DNA of 64,000 bases from Mycobacteroides chelonae (GCF_016767715.1 NZ_CP050145.1:4278001-4342000), one strand, 5' to 3'. Shown: positions 46,172 through 55,717, numbered from the stretch's first letter. Numbers and translations are program-made. The notes: generated by a model from the letters alone, not told the origin.

Positions 46172-46201
46172 TTGACACCCAACAAGAACACGTTCTAATC
46201 T
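46172..46201 (+). promoter_or_regulatory. cysD promoter
   Basis: TTGACA (46172-46177), 18 nt, TAATCT (46196-46201). Start of transcription would be near 46208, giving about 50 nt of leader. A KstR-like box fills most of the spacer. Confidence 0.6.
46184..46197. promoter_or_regulatory. Near-consensus KstR-like box in cysD promoter
   Basis: AAGAACACGTTCTA: AGAAC and GTTCT are exact inverted halves two bases apart, as in the true KstR boxes here. Only the outer first base differs from TnnAACnnGTTnnA. Confidence 0.5.
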
Positions 46202-46259
46202 GGGCTGGACCGAATACGAACCGATACGGTACATATTTGGACCGAAATGGAGTAACCGC

Positions 46260-47213
46260 ATGCCGACATCGCCCGATGTTCTTCGCCACAGAGGCTCATC
46301 AGCCGCCGAGTCGTACGAGTTATCGCACTTGAGCGCGCTGGAAGCCGAGGCCGTCTACATCTTCCGCGAAGTTGCGGCGACCTTTGAAAGGCCCGTGCTG
46401 CTCTTCTCCGGCGGCAAGGATTCCGTGGTCATGCTCCACGTCGCGGCCAAGGCATTCTGGCCATCGCCGCTGCCCTTCCCCGTCATGCACATCGATACCG
46501 GGCACAACTTCGACGAGGTCATCGCTTTCCGCGACGAGACGGTTGGCCGCTACAACCTGCGGCTGGAAATCGGCAGTGTGCAGGACGACATCGACTCGGG
46601 TGCCGTCGTCGAGGAGACCGGACCAGGCGCCACGCGTAACCGCCTGCAGACCGCGACCTTGTTGCGCAGCATCAACGAGCACCGCTTCGATGCCGTGTTC
46701 GGCGGCGCGCGCCGCGACGAGGAGAAGGCCCGCGCCAAGGAGCGGGTGTTCAGCTTCCGTGACGAGTTCGGCCAATGGGATCCACGCGCCCAGCGCCCGG
46801 AACTCTGGAACATCTACAACGGTCGCCACCGCAAGGGTGAACACATCCGGGTGTTCCCGCTGTCCAACTGGACCGAGCTGGATATCTGGCAGTACATCGA
46901 ATCCGAGGACATCACGCTGCCTCCGCTGTACTACGCGCATAAACGCAATGTGGTGGAACGCGACGGAATGCTGTTGGCCGACACTAGATTCCTCACCCTG
47001 CAGCCGGGCGAGGAACTCGTCGAGAAGTCCGTTCGGTTCCGCACGATCGGTGACGCGACGTGCACCGGCGCCGTCGAATCTGTCGCGTCAACTCCCAGCG
47101 CGGTAGTGGAAGAGGTTGCCGCAACCCGCATCACCGAGCGGGGAGCCACCCGCGCCGATGACCGGATCTCCGAAGCCGGCATGGAAGACCGCAAGAAGGA
47201 AGGGTATTTCTGA
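46260..47213 (+). CDS. cysD: Sulfate adenylyltransferase subunit 2
   Basis: A 317-aa ATP-sulfurylase catalytic subunit forming APS from sulfate and ATP. PP-loop SGGKDSVVMLHVAAKAF at about residues 44-60, GGARRDEEKARAKERVFSFRDEFGQWDP and the C-terminal RISEAGMEDRKKEGYF are all typical. Full length. It is followed after 34 nt by cysNC, its GTPase partner. Confidence 0.96.
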   Translation: MPTSPDVLRHRGSSAAESYELSHLSALEAEAVYIFREVAATFERPVLLFSGGKDSVVMLHVAAKAFWPSPLPFPVMHIDTGHNFDEVIAFRDETVGRYNLRLEIGSVQDDIDSGAVVEETGPGATRNRLQTATLLRSINEHRFDAVFGGARRDEEKARAKERVFSFRDEFGQWDPRAQRPELWNIYNGRHRKGEHIRVFPLSNWTELDIWQYIESEDITLPPLYYAHKRNVVERDGMLLADTRFLTLQPGEELVEKSVRFRTIGDATCTGAVESVASTPSAVVEEVAATRITERGATRADDRISEAGMEDRKKEGYF

Positions 47214-47247
47214 TGAGGCGCTTGCGCGAAGAACAAGGGCAGAGCTG

Positions 47248-49149
47248 ATGAGCCCGCAGACCATCGAAACCACCGAACCTGCCCAGGAGCTCATCCGCAT
47301 CGCCACGGCGGGCAGCGTCGACGACGGCAAGTCCACCCTCATCGGTCGTCTGCTGTACGACTCGAAGTCGATCTTCGCCGATCAGCTGGCCGCCGTGGAA
47401 GCCAGCAGCAAGGCCAAGGGCGAGACACATACCAACCTGGCACTACTCACCGACGGGCTGCGCGCCGAGCGTGAGCAGGGCATCACCATCGACGTCGCGC
47501 ACCGCTACTTCTCCACGCCCGCACGCAAATTCATCATTGCGGACACCCCGGGGCATGAACAGTACACCCGCAATATGGTGACCGGCGCCTCGACCGCTGA
47601 CCTGGCGATCATTCTGGTCGATGCCCGCAACGGGCTGACACAACAGACTCGCCGGCACGCGTTCATCACCTCGCTGCTCGGTGTCGAGCACGTGGTGCTG
47701 TGCATCAACAAGATGGATCTGGTCGACTGGTCCCCTCAGCGTTTCGACGAAATCAAAGAGGAATTCCGCAGATTCGCCACCAAACTGGAGCTGCATGACC
47801 TCACCGTCATTCCCGTGTCGGCGCTCCTGGGCGACAACATCGTCACCCGGTCGGCGAATACCCCTTGGTATGAGGGTCCGTCGTTGTTGCACCATATTGA
47901 GCAGGTACATATTTCGTCAGACCGCAACCTGATCGATGCCCGCTTTCCCATCCAGTACGTCATCCGCCCCCAGGGCGGTGCGGCGGCACCGGGCGCCGAG
48001 CACATCACCGACCTACACGACTTCCGGGCCGTGGCCGGAACCGTTGCCAGCGGCGTATTCAAGCCTGGCGACGAGATCGTCGCGTTGCCATCAGGTTTCA
48101 CCTCAACCGTATCGGCGATCTGGGGTCCGGGTGGCGCGGTCGTGGATGAGGCCTTCGCCGGAAGCGCGGTAAGCGTGCAACTTGCCGACCAGCTCGACCT
48201 GGGCCGCGGCGACATGCTCTGCCGGCCGAACAATCGGCCACTGGTAGGTGGCCAGATCGATGCCATGGTGTGCTGGTTCACCGATGTTTCCACCCTCTCC
48301 GAGGGATCGCGATTCGTGATGCAGCATGCCAACTCGACGGTGAAAGCCGCCGTTGCCGGCCTTGACTACCGGCTCGACGTGAACAGCCTGCACCGGGACC
48401 AGGAAGCAAAGGAACTGAAGCTCAACGAGATCGGACGCGTGCAGTTGCGACTGCAGCGACCGATCATGTTCGATCCGTACCGGCGCAACCGGACCACCGG
48501 CAGCTTCATCCTGGTCGACGAGGCCACCAACAACACGGTCGCCGCCGGCATGATCTCCGGCCCGACTCTGCACCAGTCCAAGGTGGTCTGGCACTCGTCC
48601 GCGGTTTCTCGCGAGGAACGCTCCACCAAGGGCGGGACGATATGGATCACCGGGCTCTCCGCATCCGGAAAATCTACCGTGGCAGTTGAATTGGAGCGGC
48701 GGCTGGTGGCAATGGGCATCCCCGCCTATCGGCTCGATGGCGACAATCTGCGGCACGGCCTCAATGCGGACCTCGGATTCTCGGCGGCCGACCGCGCCGA
48801 AAACGTTCGCCGCGTGGGCGCCGTCGCCCAGATTCTTTCCGACTCCGGGGTGGTCGCGGTGGCCGCGCTCATCAGTCCGTATCAAGCCGATCGGGACAAA
48901 ATCCGGGCCCAGCACGAAAAGGCCGGGCTGCCCTTTATCGAGGTGTTCGTCGACACTCCCGTGGAGGTCTGCGAGCAGCGCGACCCGAAGGGCATGTACG
49001 CCAAGGCCCGTGCCGGGGAGATCAGCGACTTCACCGGAGTCAACGCGCCCTACGAGGCCCCGGTGAACGCCGAGCTGGTGTTGCGTCCGCAGGAAGGCAA
49101 TCCAGAACAGCAGGCGGCCGCGATCCTGGAGTACTGGTTGTCTGTCTAG
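47248..49149 (+). CDS. cysNC: Bifunctional sulfate adenylyltransferase GTPase / APS kinase
   Basis: A 633-aa fusion. CysN part (1 to about 450): GTP motifs GSVDDGKSTLIGRLLYDSK, DTPGHEQYTRNMVTGAS and CINKMDLVDW, then two beta-barrel domains. CysC part (about 460-633): P-loop WITGLSASGKSTVAVELERRL and PYQADRDKIRAQH. The product is PAPS, for sulfate reduction or sulfotransferases. Start ATG 47248 is preceded by AGGGCAGAG; the frame upstream to 47116 is inside cysD. Confidence 0.95.
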   Translation: MSPQTIETTEPAQELIRIATAGSVDDGKSTLIGRLLYDSKSIFADQLAAVEASSKAKGETHTNLALLTDGLRAEREQGITIDVAHRYFSTPARKFIIADTPGHEQYTRNMVTGASTADLAIILVDARNGLTQQTRRHAFITSLLGVEHVVLCINKMDLVDWSPQRFDEIKEEFRRFATKLELHDLTVIPVSALLGDNIVTRSANTPWYEGPSLLHHIEQVHISSDRNLIDARFPIQYVIRPQGGAAAPGAEHITDLHDFRAVAGTVASGVFKPGDEIVALPSGFTSTVSAIWGPGGAVVDEAFAGSAVSVQLADQLDLGRGDMLCRPNNRPLVGGQIDAMVCWFTDVSTLSEGSRFVMQHANSTVKAAVAGLDYRLDVNSLHRDQEAKELKLNEIGRVQLRLQRPIMFDPYRRNRTTGSFILVDEATNNTVAAGMISGPTLHQSKVVWHSSAVSREERSTKGGTIWITGLSASGKSTVAVELERRLVAMGIPAYRLDGDNLRHGLNADLGFSAADRAENVRRVGAVAQILSDSGVVAVAALISPYQADRDKIRAQHEKAGLPFIEVFVDTPVEVCEQRDPKGMYAKARAGEISDFTGVNAPYEAPVNAELVLRPQEGNPEQQAAAILEYWLSV

Positions 49150-50267
49150 CGCTCGGTTTCCAATTCGTTGACCACCGAGTCCACGACCGCGCCCAGGTCG
49201 CCGTCATGCTCTTCGGCCACCCGCCGCTGGCGCTGATAAGACCCGCCATGGCGGTAGATATCCTCCACGGCGGCCAGCTCGGTCTCGCATTCCAACAGCC
49301 GCGCGATGGGTTGCAGCCGAGTCAGCAGATCGTCGAGGTCCTCGGTCACCAATCTCTCATTGCTGTCCTCATCCAGGATTATGACCGCGTCGAGCCCGTA
49401 ACGCGCACTGCGCCACTTGTTTTCCTGAACATGCCAGGGCGGCATGGTGGGCAGTGACTCCCCCGCCTCCAGCTTGCGGTCCAGGTCCACCACCAGGCAG
49501 TGCGTCAGTGCCACCAGAGCCTCGAGTTCGGCGACGTTGGAGATCCCGTCGAAGATCCTGATCTCGACGGTGCCCAGTGCCGGTGAAGGCCTGATATCCC
49601 AACGGATTTCGTTGAGTTGGTCGATGATTCCAGTCTTCATCTGATCGTCGACAAAGCCCTCGAACTGCTCCCAGGTCTGAAAGTGGAATGGCAGACCGGC
49701 GGTGGGCAACTGCTGGAACATCATGGCCCGGTTACTGGCGTATCCGGTGTCCTGCCCCTCCCACATCGGGGATGACGCGGACAGCGCCAAAAGGTGCGGG
49801 TAGTAGTTGAGCATCGAGGTGACGATCGGCATCACCTTGTGCTTGGAGGAGATGCCGACGTGCACGTGCACACCCCAGATCAGCATCTGACGCCCCCACC
49901 ATTGGGTGCGGGCAATCAGCTCGTCGTATCGCGGGGCATCGGTGAGCTGCTGCGCCGACCACCGGGCGAAGGGATGCGTTCCGGCGCAAAACAGCTCCAT
50001 GCCCATCGATTGCACGGTCGGCCGCACAGTAGCGAGGGTTGTCTGCAGGTCATCCATCGCCTCGGCGACCGTCCCGCAGATGCCCGTCACCACCTCGATG
50101 GTGTTACGCAGCAGCTCCTTGTGCACGTGCGGTGTCTCGCCGATCGCCGCCAGTACCGCGGAGGCCTCGTTGGTGAGGTCTCTGCTCTGGGCGTCGACGA
50201 GCGCGAATTCCCACTCAACCCCCAGCGTGGGTCGCGGTGACCCGCGAAATTCGATCGGGCGGGCCAC
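49146..50267 (-). CDS. Carboxylate-amine ligase YbdK-like (Rv0433-like)
   Basis: A 373-aa glutamate-cysteine-ligase-fold protein of the YbdK group. Family segments: LGVEWEFALVDAQSRDLTNEA, GTHPFARWSAQQLTD, WGVHVHVGISSKHKVMP and the C-terminal WRSARYGLDAVIILDEDSNERL. Substrate in mycobacteria is not known. Start is GTG at 50267, 8 nt after the sodC stop. Its end overlaps the stop of cysNC by 4 nt on the opposite strand. Confidence 0.88.
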   Translation of the reverse strand: MARPIEFRGSPRPTLGVEWEFALVDAQSRDLTNEASAVLAAIGETPHVHKELLRNTIEVVTGICGTVAEAMDDLQTTLATVRPTVQSMGMELFCAGTHPFARWSAQQLTDAPRYDELIARTQWWGRQMLIWGVHVHVGISSKHKVMPIVTSMLNYYPHLLALSASSPMWEGQDTGYASNRAMMFQQLPTAGLPFHFQTWEQFEGFVDDQMKTGIIDQLNEIRWDIRPSPALGTVEIRIFDGISNVAELEALVALTHCLVVDLDRKLEAGESLPTMPPWHVQENKWRSARYGLDAVIILDEDSNERLVTEDLDDLLTRLQPIARLLECETELAAVEDIYRHGGSYQRQRRVAEEHDGDLGAVVDSVVNELETER

Positions 50268-50275
50268 TCTGGCGG

Positions 50276-50992
50276 CTAGCCCGCGTCGATGAGACCGCAG
50301 GCCACACGCTTGCCCGCATCACCCGTCGACTTGGTGGTGTCGTCGGGACCTGCCGTGCCATTGGCCTGGGTGTACCGCTCGGGCGGAACGTTGGCGAAGT
50401 TGTCGGCCTTCTCGTGGATGATGATCGAAGTGCCGTTGCCAGCGGTCAGATCATCCTTGGTGAACGAATCCGCAGTGGTAACCAGCTCGCCCGAGCCGTC
50501 CTTGAGAATGTTGATCGACACCAGATCGCCGCTGGACGGATGACCGGTGTAACCGGGGACGTTGAAATGTCCGCCCGCAGACAAGAAGTCACCCGGCGTC
50601 CCGCCGGCAGGTGCGGTGGAGTTGGCCTCGCACTTCTTGAACGAGTGGATGTGCAGCCCGTGGAACCCTGGGGTGAGCTTGCCATTCTCGGTGGTCTTCA
50701 CAGTGATGGTGGCGAATCCGTCCTGGAACACGAACTCGGCCTTGGCCACCGGCGTGCCGTCGGCGAGCTTGAGCGTGGCGTTGAGCTTCTCACCCGAAGG
50801 GATCGGCTGCTCGCCGCCGTGGCCGCCGTGGCCGCCCGCGGTCGAGGGCGCCGTGGAACCGGTCCACACCGGAGGTGTGGTGCCCGGAGTGGTGCTGGCG
50901 GGCTGATCCGGGGAGCATCCACTCAGGGACAAGGCAACGGCAGCAAGGGTTCCGGCGGCGAGAACGGCGGGCTTAACCATGGGCCTCATCAT
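50276..50992 (-). CDS. sodC: Cu/Zn superoxide dismutase lipoprotein
   Basis: A 238-aa exported SOD. Lipobox LSGC near residue 26, so membrane-anchored; a Thr/Pro/Gly-rich linker follows. Metal histidines in [22 protein letters not shown] and [12 protein letters not shown]; the disulfide cysteines in KKCEANS and VACGLI. AGGAGAG precedes the start; the first, second or fifth codon (Met) could be used. Protects the envelope from host superoxide. Confidence 0.93.
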   Translation of the reverse strand: MMRPMVKPAVLAAGTLAAVALSLSGCSPDQPASTTPGTTPPVWTGSTAPSTAGGHGGHGGEQPIPSGEKLNATLKLADGTPVAKAEFVFQDGFATITVKTTENGKLTPGFHGLHIHSFKKCEANSTAPAGGTPGDFLSAGGHFNVPGYTGHPSSGDLVSINILKDGSGELVTTADSFTKDDLTAGNGTSIIIHEKADNFANVPPERYTQANGTAGPDDTTKSTGDAGKRVACGLIDAG

Positions 50993-51043
50993 GCCATCTC
51001 TCCTACAGCGTGTAGCACCCGCAGTGCCGATCCGTCAGATCGG

Positions 51044-51508
51044 TCAGATGGCGACAGCGACGACGACACCCGGCGGCTGTTCCACGAGTTCGGGTGCACG
51101 CGGCGCGGCCTGAACACCGAGCACCTTGGCGATTTCGTGGGCAGCCTCTTCTTCTCCGGCGGTCTTGCCGAAGAAGACGGTCGTGACGTTCACCTCGGGC
51201 ATCGGCAGGTTGCCGACTTCGGCGACCTTCCAGCCTGCGGCCGTGACCTGGTCGGCGGCACCCCGCGCCAGGTCGGGCACCGAGGTGGTGTTGTACACAC
51301 GAACCTCCGGCTTGGGCGCGGGCGGCGGTGTCGTCGACTTCGGGGCTGCGGCGGCGCTGACCGATGTGGACGTCGAGTCCGATGACGCGGACTTGTCCGA
51401 TCCGAGAGCGTTGAACCCGACGAGCAGGAAAATCACTCCGAGAAACAGCAGCACCATCACCATGGCGCGAAGCGGCAGACCATGAGAATCGGGTACGCGT
51501 TCGTTCAT
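51044..51508 (-). CDS. virR: VirR-like LytR_C-domain membrane protein (Rv0431-like)
   Basis: A 154-aa protein: transmembrane segment MVMVLLFLGVIFLLVGFNAL, a Ser/Thr/Ala/Pro linker, then a LytR C-terminal domain (KPEVRVYNTTSVPDLARGAADQVTAAGWKVAEVG). In M. tuberculosis the counterpart controls vesicle release and wall remodelling. A TAGAGT element lies 9 nt before the ATG. Ends with PPGVVVAVAI. Confidence 0.85.
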   Translation of the reverse strand: MNERVPDSHGLPLRAMVMVLLFLGVIFLLVGFNALGSDKSASSDSTSTSVSAAAAPKSTTPPPAPKPEVRVYNTTSVPDLARGAADQVTAAGWKVAEVGNLPMPEVNVTTVFFGKTAGEEEAAHEIAKVLGVQAAPRAPELVEQPPGVVVAVAI

Positions 51509-51569
51509 TGTGAATCCACTCTACGGTCCGAGGGCGCCAGCACCTATTCAGCCGGCCGCTCCGAGACAG

Positions 51570-51917
51570 CTATGTGACCTCAAACCCCAGGCGACGCGCG
51601 GCACGGGCCTTCTGACGGCTGGCACGCAGCCGACGGAGACGTTTAACCAGCATCGGGTCGGCAGCCAGGGCCTCTTGACGATCTACCAGCGCATTCAATA
51701 CCTGGTAGTAGCGGGTGGCCGACATACCGAAGAGCTCCTTGATGGCGTCTTCCTTGGAACCCGCGTACTTCCACCACTGCCGTTCAAAGGCCAGGATGTC
51801 GTGCTCGCGCCGGCTCAGACCAGCAGCGATCTCGACTCCGTCTGAGCCGACGGCAGGCGAATCCTGACCAGCATTCGCAGCCTTCGACTGCTCAGCTCGC
51901 GCCTGGGCGCCGTCCAT
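51570..51917 (-). CDS. DUF3263 protein (Rv0430-like)
   Basis: A 115-aa actinobacterial protein. The core LSRREHDILAFERQWWKYAGSKEDAIKELFGMSATRYYQVLNALVDRQEAL is the DUF3263 signature and looks like a DNA-binding helix bundle; the C terminus is Arg/Lys-rich. GGAG lies before the ATG. It lies upstream of virR on the same strand (61-nt gap). Function unknown; a nucleoid or regulatory role is possible. Confidence 0.86.
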   Translation of the reverse strand: MDGAQARAEQSKAANAGQDSPAVGSDGVEIAAGLSRREHDILAFERQWWKYAGSKEDAIKELFGMSATRYYQVLNALVDRQEALAADPMLVKRLRRLRASRQKARAARRLGFEVT

Positions 51918-52080
51918 AAAAGCTCCTGACCCAACCGGGCGTTTGTCGTCTTGTCTCTTGATCGATCGCGTTCACTGCAACACTGAAAATAACAACACTG
52001 TGGTTCGGCGATATTTAACCACGCTCAAACCGCAACTCCGGCTAGCCAACCCCGCGCGTCGGCTCTCAATACCAAGCCGA

Positions 52081-52086
52081 TAGCTT
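52081..52086 (+). promoter_or_regulatory. -10 element, leaderless start of def
   Basis: TAGCTT 7 nt before the GTG at 52094. Confidence 0.5.
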
Positions 52087-52093
52087 GCCTTCC

Positions 52094-52687
52094 GTGGCTA
52101 TTGTTCCTATCCGCATTGTCGGCGACCCGGTGCTGCATGCGCCAACCGAGCCCGTCCCGGTCGGTCCTGACGGTTCGCTACCCGACGATCTGCCCGAGCT
52201 GATCGCGAACATGTACGAGACCATGGACGCCGCCAACGGCGTCGGGCTCGCCGCCAACCAGATCGGCGTGCCCCTGCGCCTGTTCGTCTACGACTGCGCC
52301 GACACCCGTGGCGGCGGAACCCGCCATCGCGGCGTGGTGATCAACCCGGTCCTGGAAACCTCCGCCATCCCCGAGACGATGCCCGACCCGGATGACGACG
52401 AAGAGGGCTGCCTGTCGGTACCCGGAGAGTCCTTCCCCACCGGACGCGCGGACTGGGCGCGGGTCACCGGCCTGGACGCCGACGGCAAAGAGATCACCCT
52501 GGAGGGCAACGATCTGTTCGCGCGCATGCTGCAGCACGAAACAGGGCACCTCGACGGATTCCTCTATATAGACACGCTGATCGGCCGGAACGCTCGCGCG
52601 GCCAAACGCGCGGTCAAGTCCAACGGTTGGGGCGTACCCGGATTGAGTTGGACGCCAGGACAAGTCGCTGATCCGTTCGGACACTAG
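52094..52687 (+). CDS. def: Peptide deformylase
   Basis: A 197-aa metalloenzyme removing the formyl group from new proteins. Motifs [21 protein letters not shown] (metal Cys) and QHETGHLDG (HExxH) are complete. Start GTG 52094 ([15 protein letters not shown]) matches mycobacterial relatives; the TTG at 52085 adds three residues and has no support. It has the mycobacterial C-terminal extension ending DPFGH. GNAT and xthA follow. Confidence 0.96.
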   Translation: MAIVPIRIVGDPVLHAPTEPVPVGPDGSLPDDLPELIANMYETMDAANGVGLAANQIGVPLRLFVYDCADTRGGGTRHRGVVINPVLETSAIPETMPDPDDDEEGCLSVPGESFPTGRADWARVTGLDADGKEITLEGNDLFARMLQHETGHLDGFLYIDTLIGRNARAAKRAVKSNGWGVPGLSWTPGQVADPFGH

Positions 52688-52701
52688 AGCGACCCGGCGC
52701 C

Positions 52702-53601
52702 GTGTCCCTGCCCGAACTCGGTACGCGGGTCGCCATCCGCAGCCAACGGCCTGCCGGCTCGGTGCCCCCGTTCACCGACACCGTCGGCGAGTTGGTGGCA
52801 ACGCATCCGGCGGTACGGGTACTGCATAAATCCGGTGCGGTGGTGGATATTTCGCCCCTCGATATCGTCTCGGTGCGCGTATTGCCCCCAGTTCCGGTGC
52901 TGAACCGGGACATCAGATCCGCGCAGCGAGCAGCGGCCTTCGCCTGGCCGGGTATCGAACACGCTTGGGTGGACGGATGGTTTGTGCGGGCCGCGGGCGG
53001 GTACACACATCGCGGCAACTCTGCTGTCCCACTGGAACATTCGGCATCCCCTCGGTCGCTCGGCGATGTGGGTTTCTGGTACTCCGCACACCAGTTGCCC
53101 ACCCTGTTGTGCCTGCCCGACCGGTTGGTACATCCGCCCGAGACGCTGGTGACGAGCGAGGAAACCGTGGTGATGGTGCGTGATCTGGGCGAGCCGGATG
53201 GCCCGCCCCTGCCTCCGGCACCACCGCCGGATTGGCTTGCCCTGCATGGAGATAGCCACCCCCTGACGGTGCCGGTGCTAACCGCGGTGATCGACGGGAA
53301 ACTGGGCTTTGCTTCCGTCGCCGATAACGGTCCCGCCGTGGCCATCGCGCGCGGTGCCGTCACCGAGGGCTGGCTCGGCATCTCCGCGGTACGGGTGGCC
53401 GAGACCCATCGACGCCGGGGGCTGGCCCGACAGGTGTGTGAGGTACTGCTGGGCTGGGGGGCCGCGCAGGGCGCGCGCCGCGCATACGTCCAGGTACGGG
53501 CGGAGAACATGGCTGCGCTCGCGCTGTACCCGAGCTTGGGTTTTACCGAACAACACCGATACCGGTATGCACGTATCGAGGCCGTCAGCATCGAAAAGTA
53601 G
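52702..53601 (+). CDS. GNAT-family acetyltransferase (Rv0428c-like)
   Basis: A 299-aa two-part protein. The N-terminal 70 residues look like a small beta domain (LGTRVAIRSQRPAGSVPPFTD); the C-terminal part is a GNAT fold with the acetyl-CoA loop VAETHRRRGLARQVCEVLLGW and RAENMAALALYPSLGFTEQ. Start GTG 52702. Its TAG stop is part of a TAGGGT element ahead of xthA. Substrate unknown. Confidence 0.87.
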   Translation: MSLPELGTRVAIRSQRPAGSVPPFTDTVGELVATHPAVRVLHKSGAVVDISPLDIVSVRVLPPVPVLNRDIRSAQRAAAFAWPGIEHAWVDGWFVRAAGGYTHRGNSAVPLEHSASPRSLGDVGFWYSAHQLPTLLCLPDRLVHPPETLVTSEETVVMVRDLGEPDGPPLPPAPPPDWLALHGDSHPLTVPVLTAVIDGKLGFASVADNGPAVAIARGAVTEGWLGISAVRVAETHRRRGLARQVCEVLLGWGAAQGARRAYVQVRAENMAALALYPSLGFTEQHRYRYARIEAVSIEK

Positions 53602-53604
53602 GGT
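53599..53604 (+). promoter_or_regulatory. -10 element of xthA overlapping GNAT stop
   Basis: TAGGGT, whose TAG is the stop of the GNAT gene, 6 nt before ATG 53611. Confidence 0.4.
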
Positions 53605-53610
53605 GACGTC

Positions 53611-54411
53611 ATGCGATTGGCCACCTGGAATGTGAACTCCATCCGCGCCCGTGCCGACAGGGTGATCTCCTGGCTGGAACGCTCCGGCACCGATGTGCTC
53701 GCGATGCAGGAGACCAAGTGCTCCGACAAGCAGTTCCCCATGCAGGCGTTCACCGATGCCGGGTACGAGGTGGCACACGTGGGACTGAGCCAGTGGAACG
53801 GGGTGGCCATCGCCTCGCGAGTCGGGCTGGACGATGTGACCGTCGGATTCGAGGGTCAGCCCGGGTGGGCGTCCGGCGCGGATGCCGAGGAAGCCGCCGA
53901 GGCCCGAGCGCTCGGCGCCACCTGCAACGGAGTGCGGGTATGGAGCCTCTACGTCCCGAACGGCCGGACGCTGCAGGATCCGCATTACCAGTACAAGCTG
54001 CGGTGGCTCTCTGCCCTACGTGACGAGGCCGCCGGCTGGCTCGCAGCCGATCCCGCGGCACAGGTGGCGCTAGTGGGTGACTGGAACATCGCACCCACCG
54101 ACGACGACATCTGGAGCGTCGAGGCCTATGAGGGCAGCACCCACGTGTCCGAGCCCGAGCGCACCGCGTTCACCGCGATGAACGACGCCGGATTCGCCGA
54201 TGTGGTGCGGCCGTTCACCCCCGGTCCAGGCGTGTACACCTACTGGGATTACACGCAACTGAGCTTCCCCAAGAAGCGCGGGATGCGCATCGATTTCGTC
54301 CTCGGCTCACCGGAATTCGCCAAGCGGGTGGGCGACGCGCATATCGACCGTGAGGAACGTAAGGGCAAGGGCGCAAGCGACCACGCTCCGGTCGTCGTCG
54401 ATCTGGACTGA
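53611..54411 (+). CDS. xthA: Exodeoxyribonuclease III
   Basis: A 266-aa AP endonuclease/exonuclease for base-excision repair. Family motifs: LATWNVNSIRARADRV, LAMQETKCSD (metal Glu), SLYVPNGRTL, VGDWNIAPTDDDIW and the C-terminal KGKGASDHAPVVVDLD. Full length. Matches Rv0427c by order. Confidence 0.94.
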   Translation: MRLATWNVNSIRARADRVISWLERSGTDVLAMQETKCSDKQFPMQAFTDAGYEVAHVGLSQWNGVAIASRVGLDDVTVGFEGQPGWASGADAEEAAEARALGATCNGVRVWSLYVPNGRTLQDPHYQYKLRWLSALRDEAAGWLAADPAAQVALVGDWNIAPTDDDIWSVEAYEGSTHVSEPERTAFTAMNDAGFADVVRPFTPGPGVYTYWDYTQLSFPKKRGMRIDFVLGSPEFAKRVGDAHIDREERKGKGASDHAPVVVDLD

Positions 54412-54483
54412 TACCGGCGCGAAGTTCCCGCAGCAAATCCTGCCCGCGCTACCCTCAGAGAACTACTGATCGAGGGGGTAGCG

Positions 54484-55686
54484 ATGATGCGCCGGTTCCA
54501 CGCGTTGGCGATCGCTCTGATGCTCACCATGGCGGCCTGTACGTCACCGCCCAACGGCATCGAGATCGTGACCAACGGAGAAACACCGATGGGACCGACA
54601 CCGTCAACTACGACCACCGCGACGACGAAACCACGGCCCACGGTTCCGCTGCCGCCTCCGACCGGCAACATCGGAGACGTCAAGCTCAAGTATCTGTTTT
54701 ATGAGGCGATCCGGCTGTCCGGGTCGATCGTGGCACCGACGATCATCGACGGCCGATTCAACAGCACGGGGTGGCCGACCCTGCTCTATCGACGGGATAA
54801 GTCCGACGAGTTGCTCGACTACGGATACGTGACCGGCATCAGCATCTCGCGCGAGCCGGTTACTCCGAACAACGACGCCACCACCCTATTGGGAGTCAAG
54901 ATCCGGCTGTTCAAAGACGAGGCGTCCGCGGCAGCGGCGACGGAAGCCCTATTCAGCCTCCGAAACCAACTGGACCCTGGCGAATCCAAACGTGTGGAGA
55001 CCGTGGAGATTCCAGGTTTTCCGGCTGCCAAGGCGTACGCCACACACAAAAACTACGGCCAGTCTGTCTACGCGGAAACCGTGGCGTATCTCCAACGCGG
55101 GCCACTCGTGGTGCGGGTTGACATCAGTCAGCAACCAGACGTCGAGAGCGCGGAAATCCTGTCCCGCTACCTGACCCGGCAGTTCCAGGAGCTGGAGCAC
55201 TTCACGCCCACCCCGATTGAGCAATTAAGCTCGCTCACATCGCCTTTCGACCCCGATGGATCCTTGCTCAGACTCGCCACCGACAAGACCTCGTTCAACC
55301 CCAGCGGCAGCGGCGCCGTCTTCGACGCGCGTGGTGCGGCGCTGTTTCACTCCGACATCCCGGCGTGGCTTGAGATCTATCGCGAAACCGGTGTCGACCG
55401 GTTCATCGTCGCCGATAGCGCTCGAGTGACACGCGCGGGCGATGATATGGGCGCCAAACGTCTACTGGATGCACTGCGACCCGAGTTACAGGCCAGGACG
55501 GATTACGGCCCGCCGAGCGCGCCGTCCACCGTGCCGAACGCCGAATGCCTGCAGTACAAGTCGGGTACCGGTGACGACCCGCTCCTGACGTGCCTGTTCC
55601 AGCAGGGACGGTATGTCGCATGGGTGCAGGGCGCCCTGTCGGTGATCGGTCAACGCGTCCAGGATCAGCGGAACCGGCTTAGCTAA
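54484..55686 (+). CDS. Large lipoprotein, DUF7373-like
   Basis: A 400-aa lipoprotein with lipobox MAAC near residue 19 and a Thr/Pro linker. The later segment FDPDGSLLRLATDKTS, then GAALFHSDIPAWLEIYRETGVDRFIVADSARVTRA and CLFQQGRYVAWVQG, resembles the mycobacterial/nocardial lipoprotein family I know as DUF7373. GAGGGGGT lies before the ATG. It heads a group of exported or membrane genes and ends 44 nt before the next. Function unknown. Confidence 0.75.
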   Translation: MMRRFHALAIALMLTMAACTSPPNGIEIVTNGETPMGPTPSTTTTATTKPRPTVPLPPPTGNIGDVKLKYLFYEAIRLSGSIVAPTIIDGRFNSTGWPTLLYRRDKSDELLDYGYVTGISISREPVTPNNDATTLLGVKIRLFKDEASAAAATEALFSLRNQLDPGESKRVETVEIPGFPAAKAYATHKNYGQSVYAETVAYLQRGPLVVRVDISQQPDVESAEILSRYLTRQFQELEHFTPTPIEQLSSLTSPFDPDGSLLRLATDKTSFNPSGSGAVFDARGAALFHSDIPAWLEIYRETGVDRFIVADSARVTRAGDDMGAKRLLDALRPELQARTDYGPPSAPSTVPNAECLQYKSGTGDDPLLTCLFQQGRYVAWVQGALSVIGQRVQDQRNRLS

Positions 55687-55717
55687 CAGAAATCAGCTGC
55701 GGACGACCTTCTCACCG

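Noticed and set aside
47214..47247. A short gap gene between cysD and cysNC.
   Set aside because: Only 34 nt, with no start-stop pair of interest.
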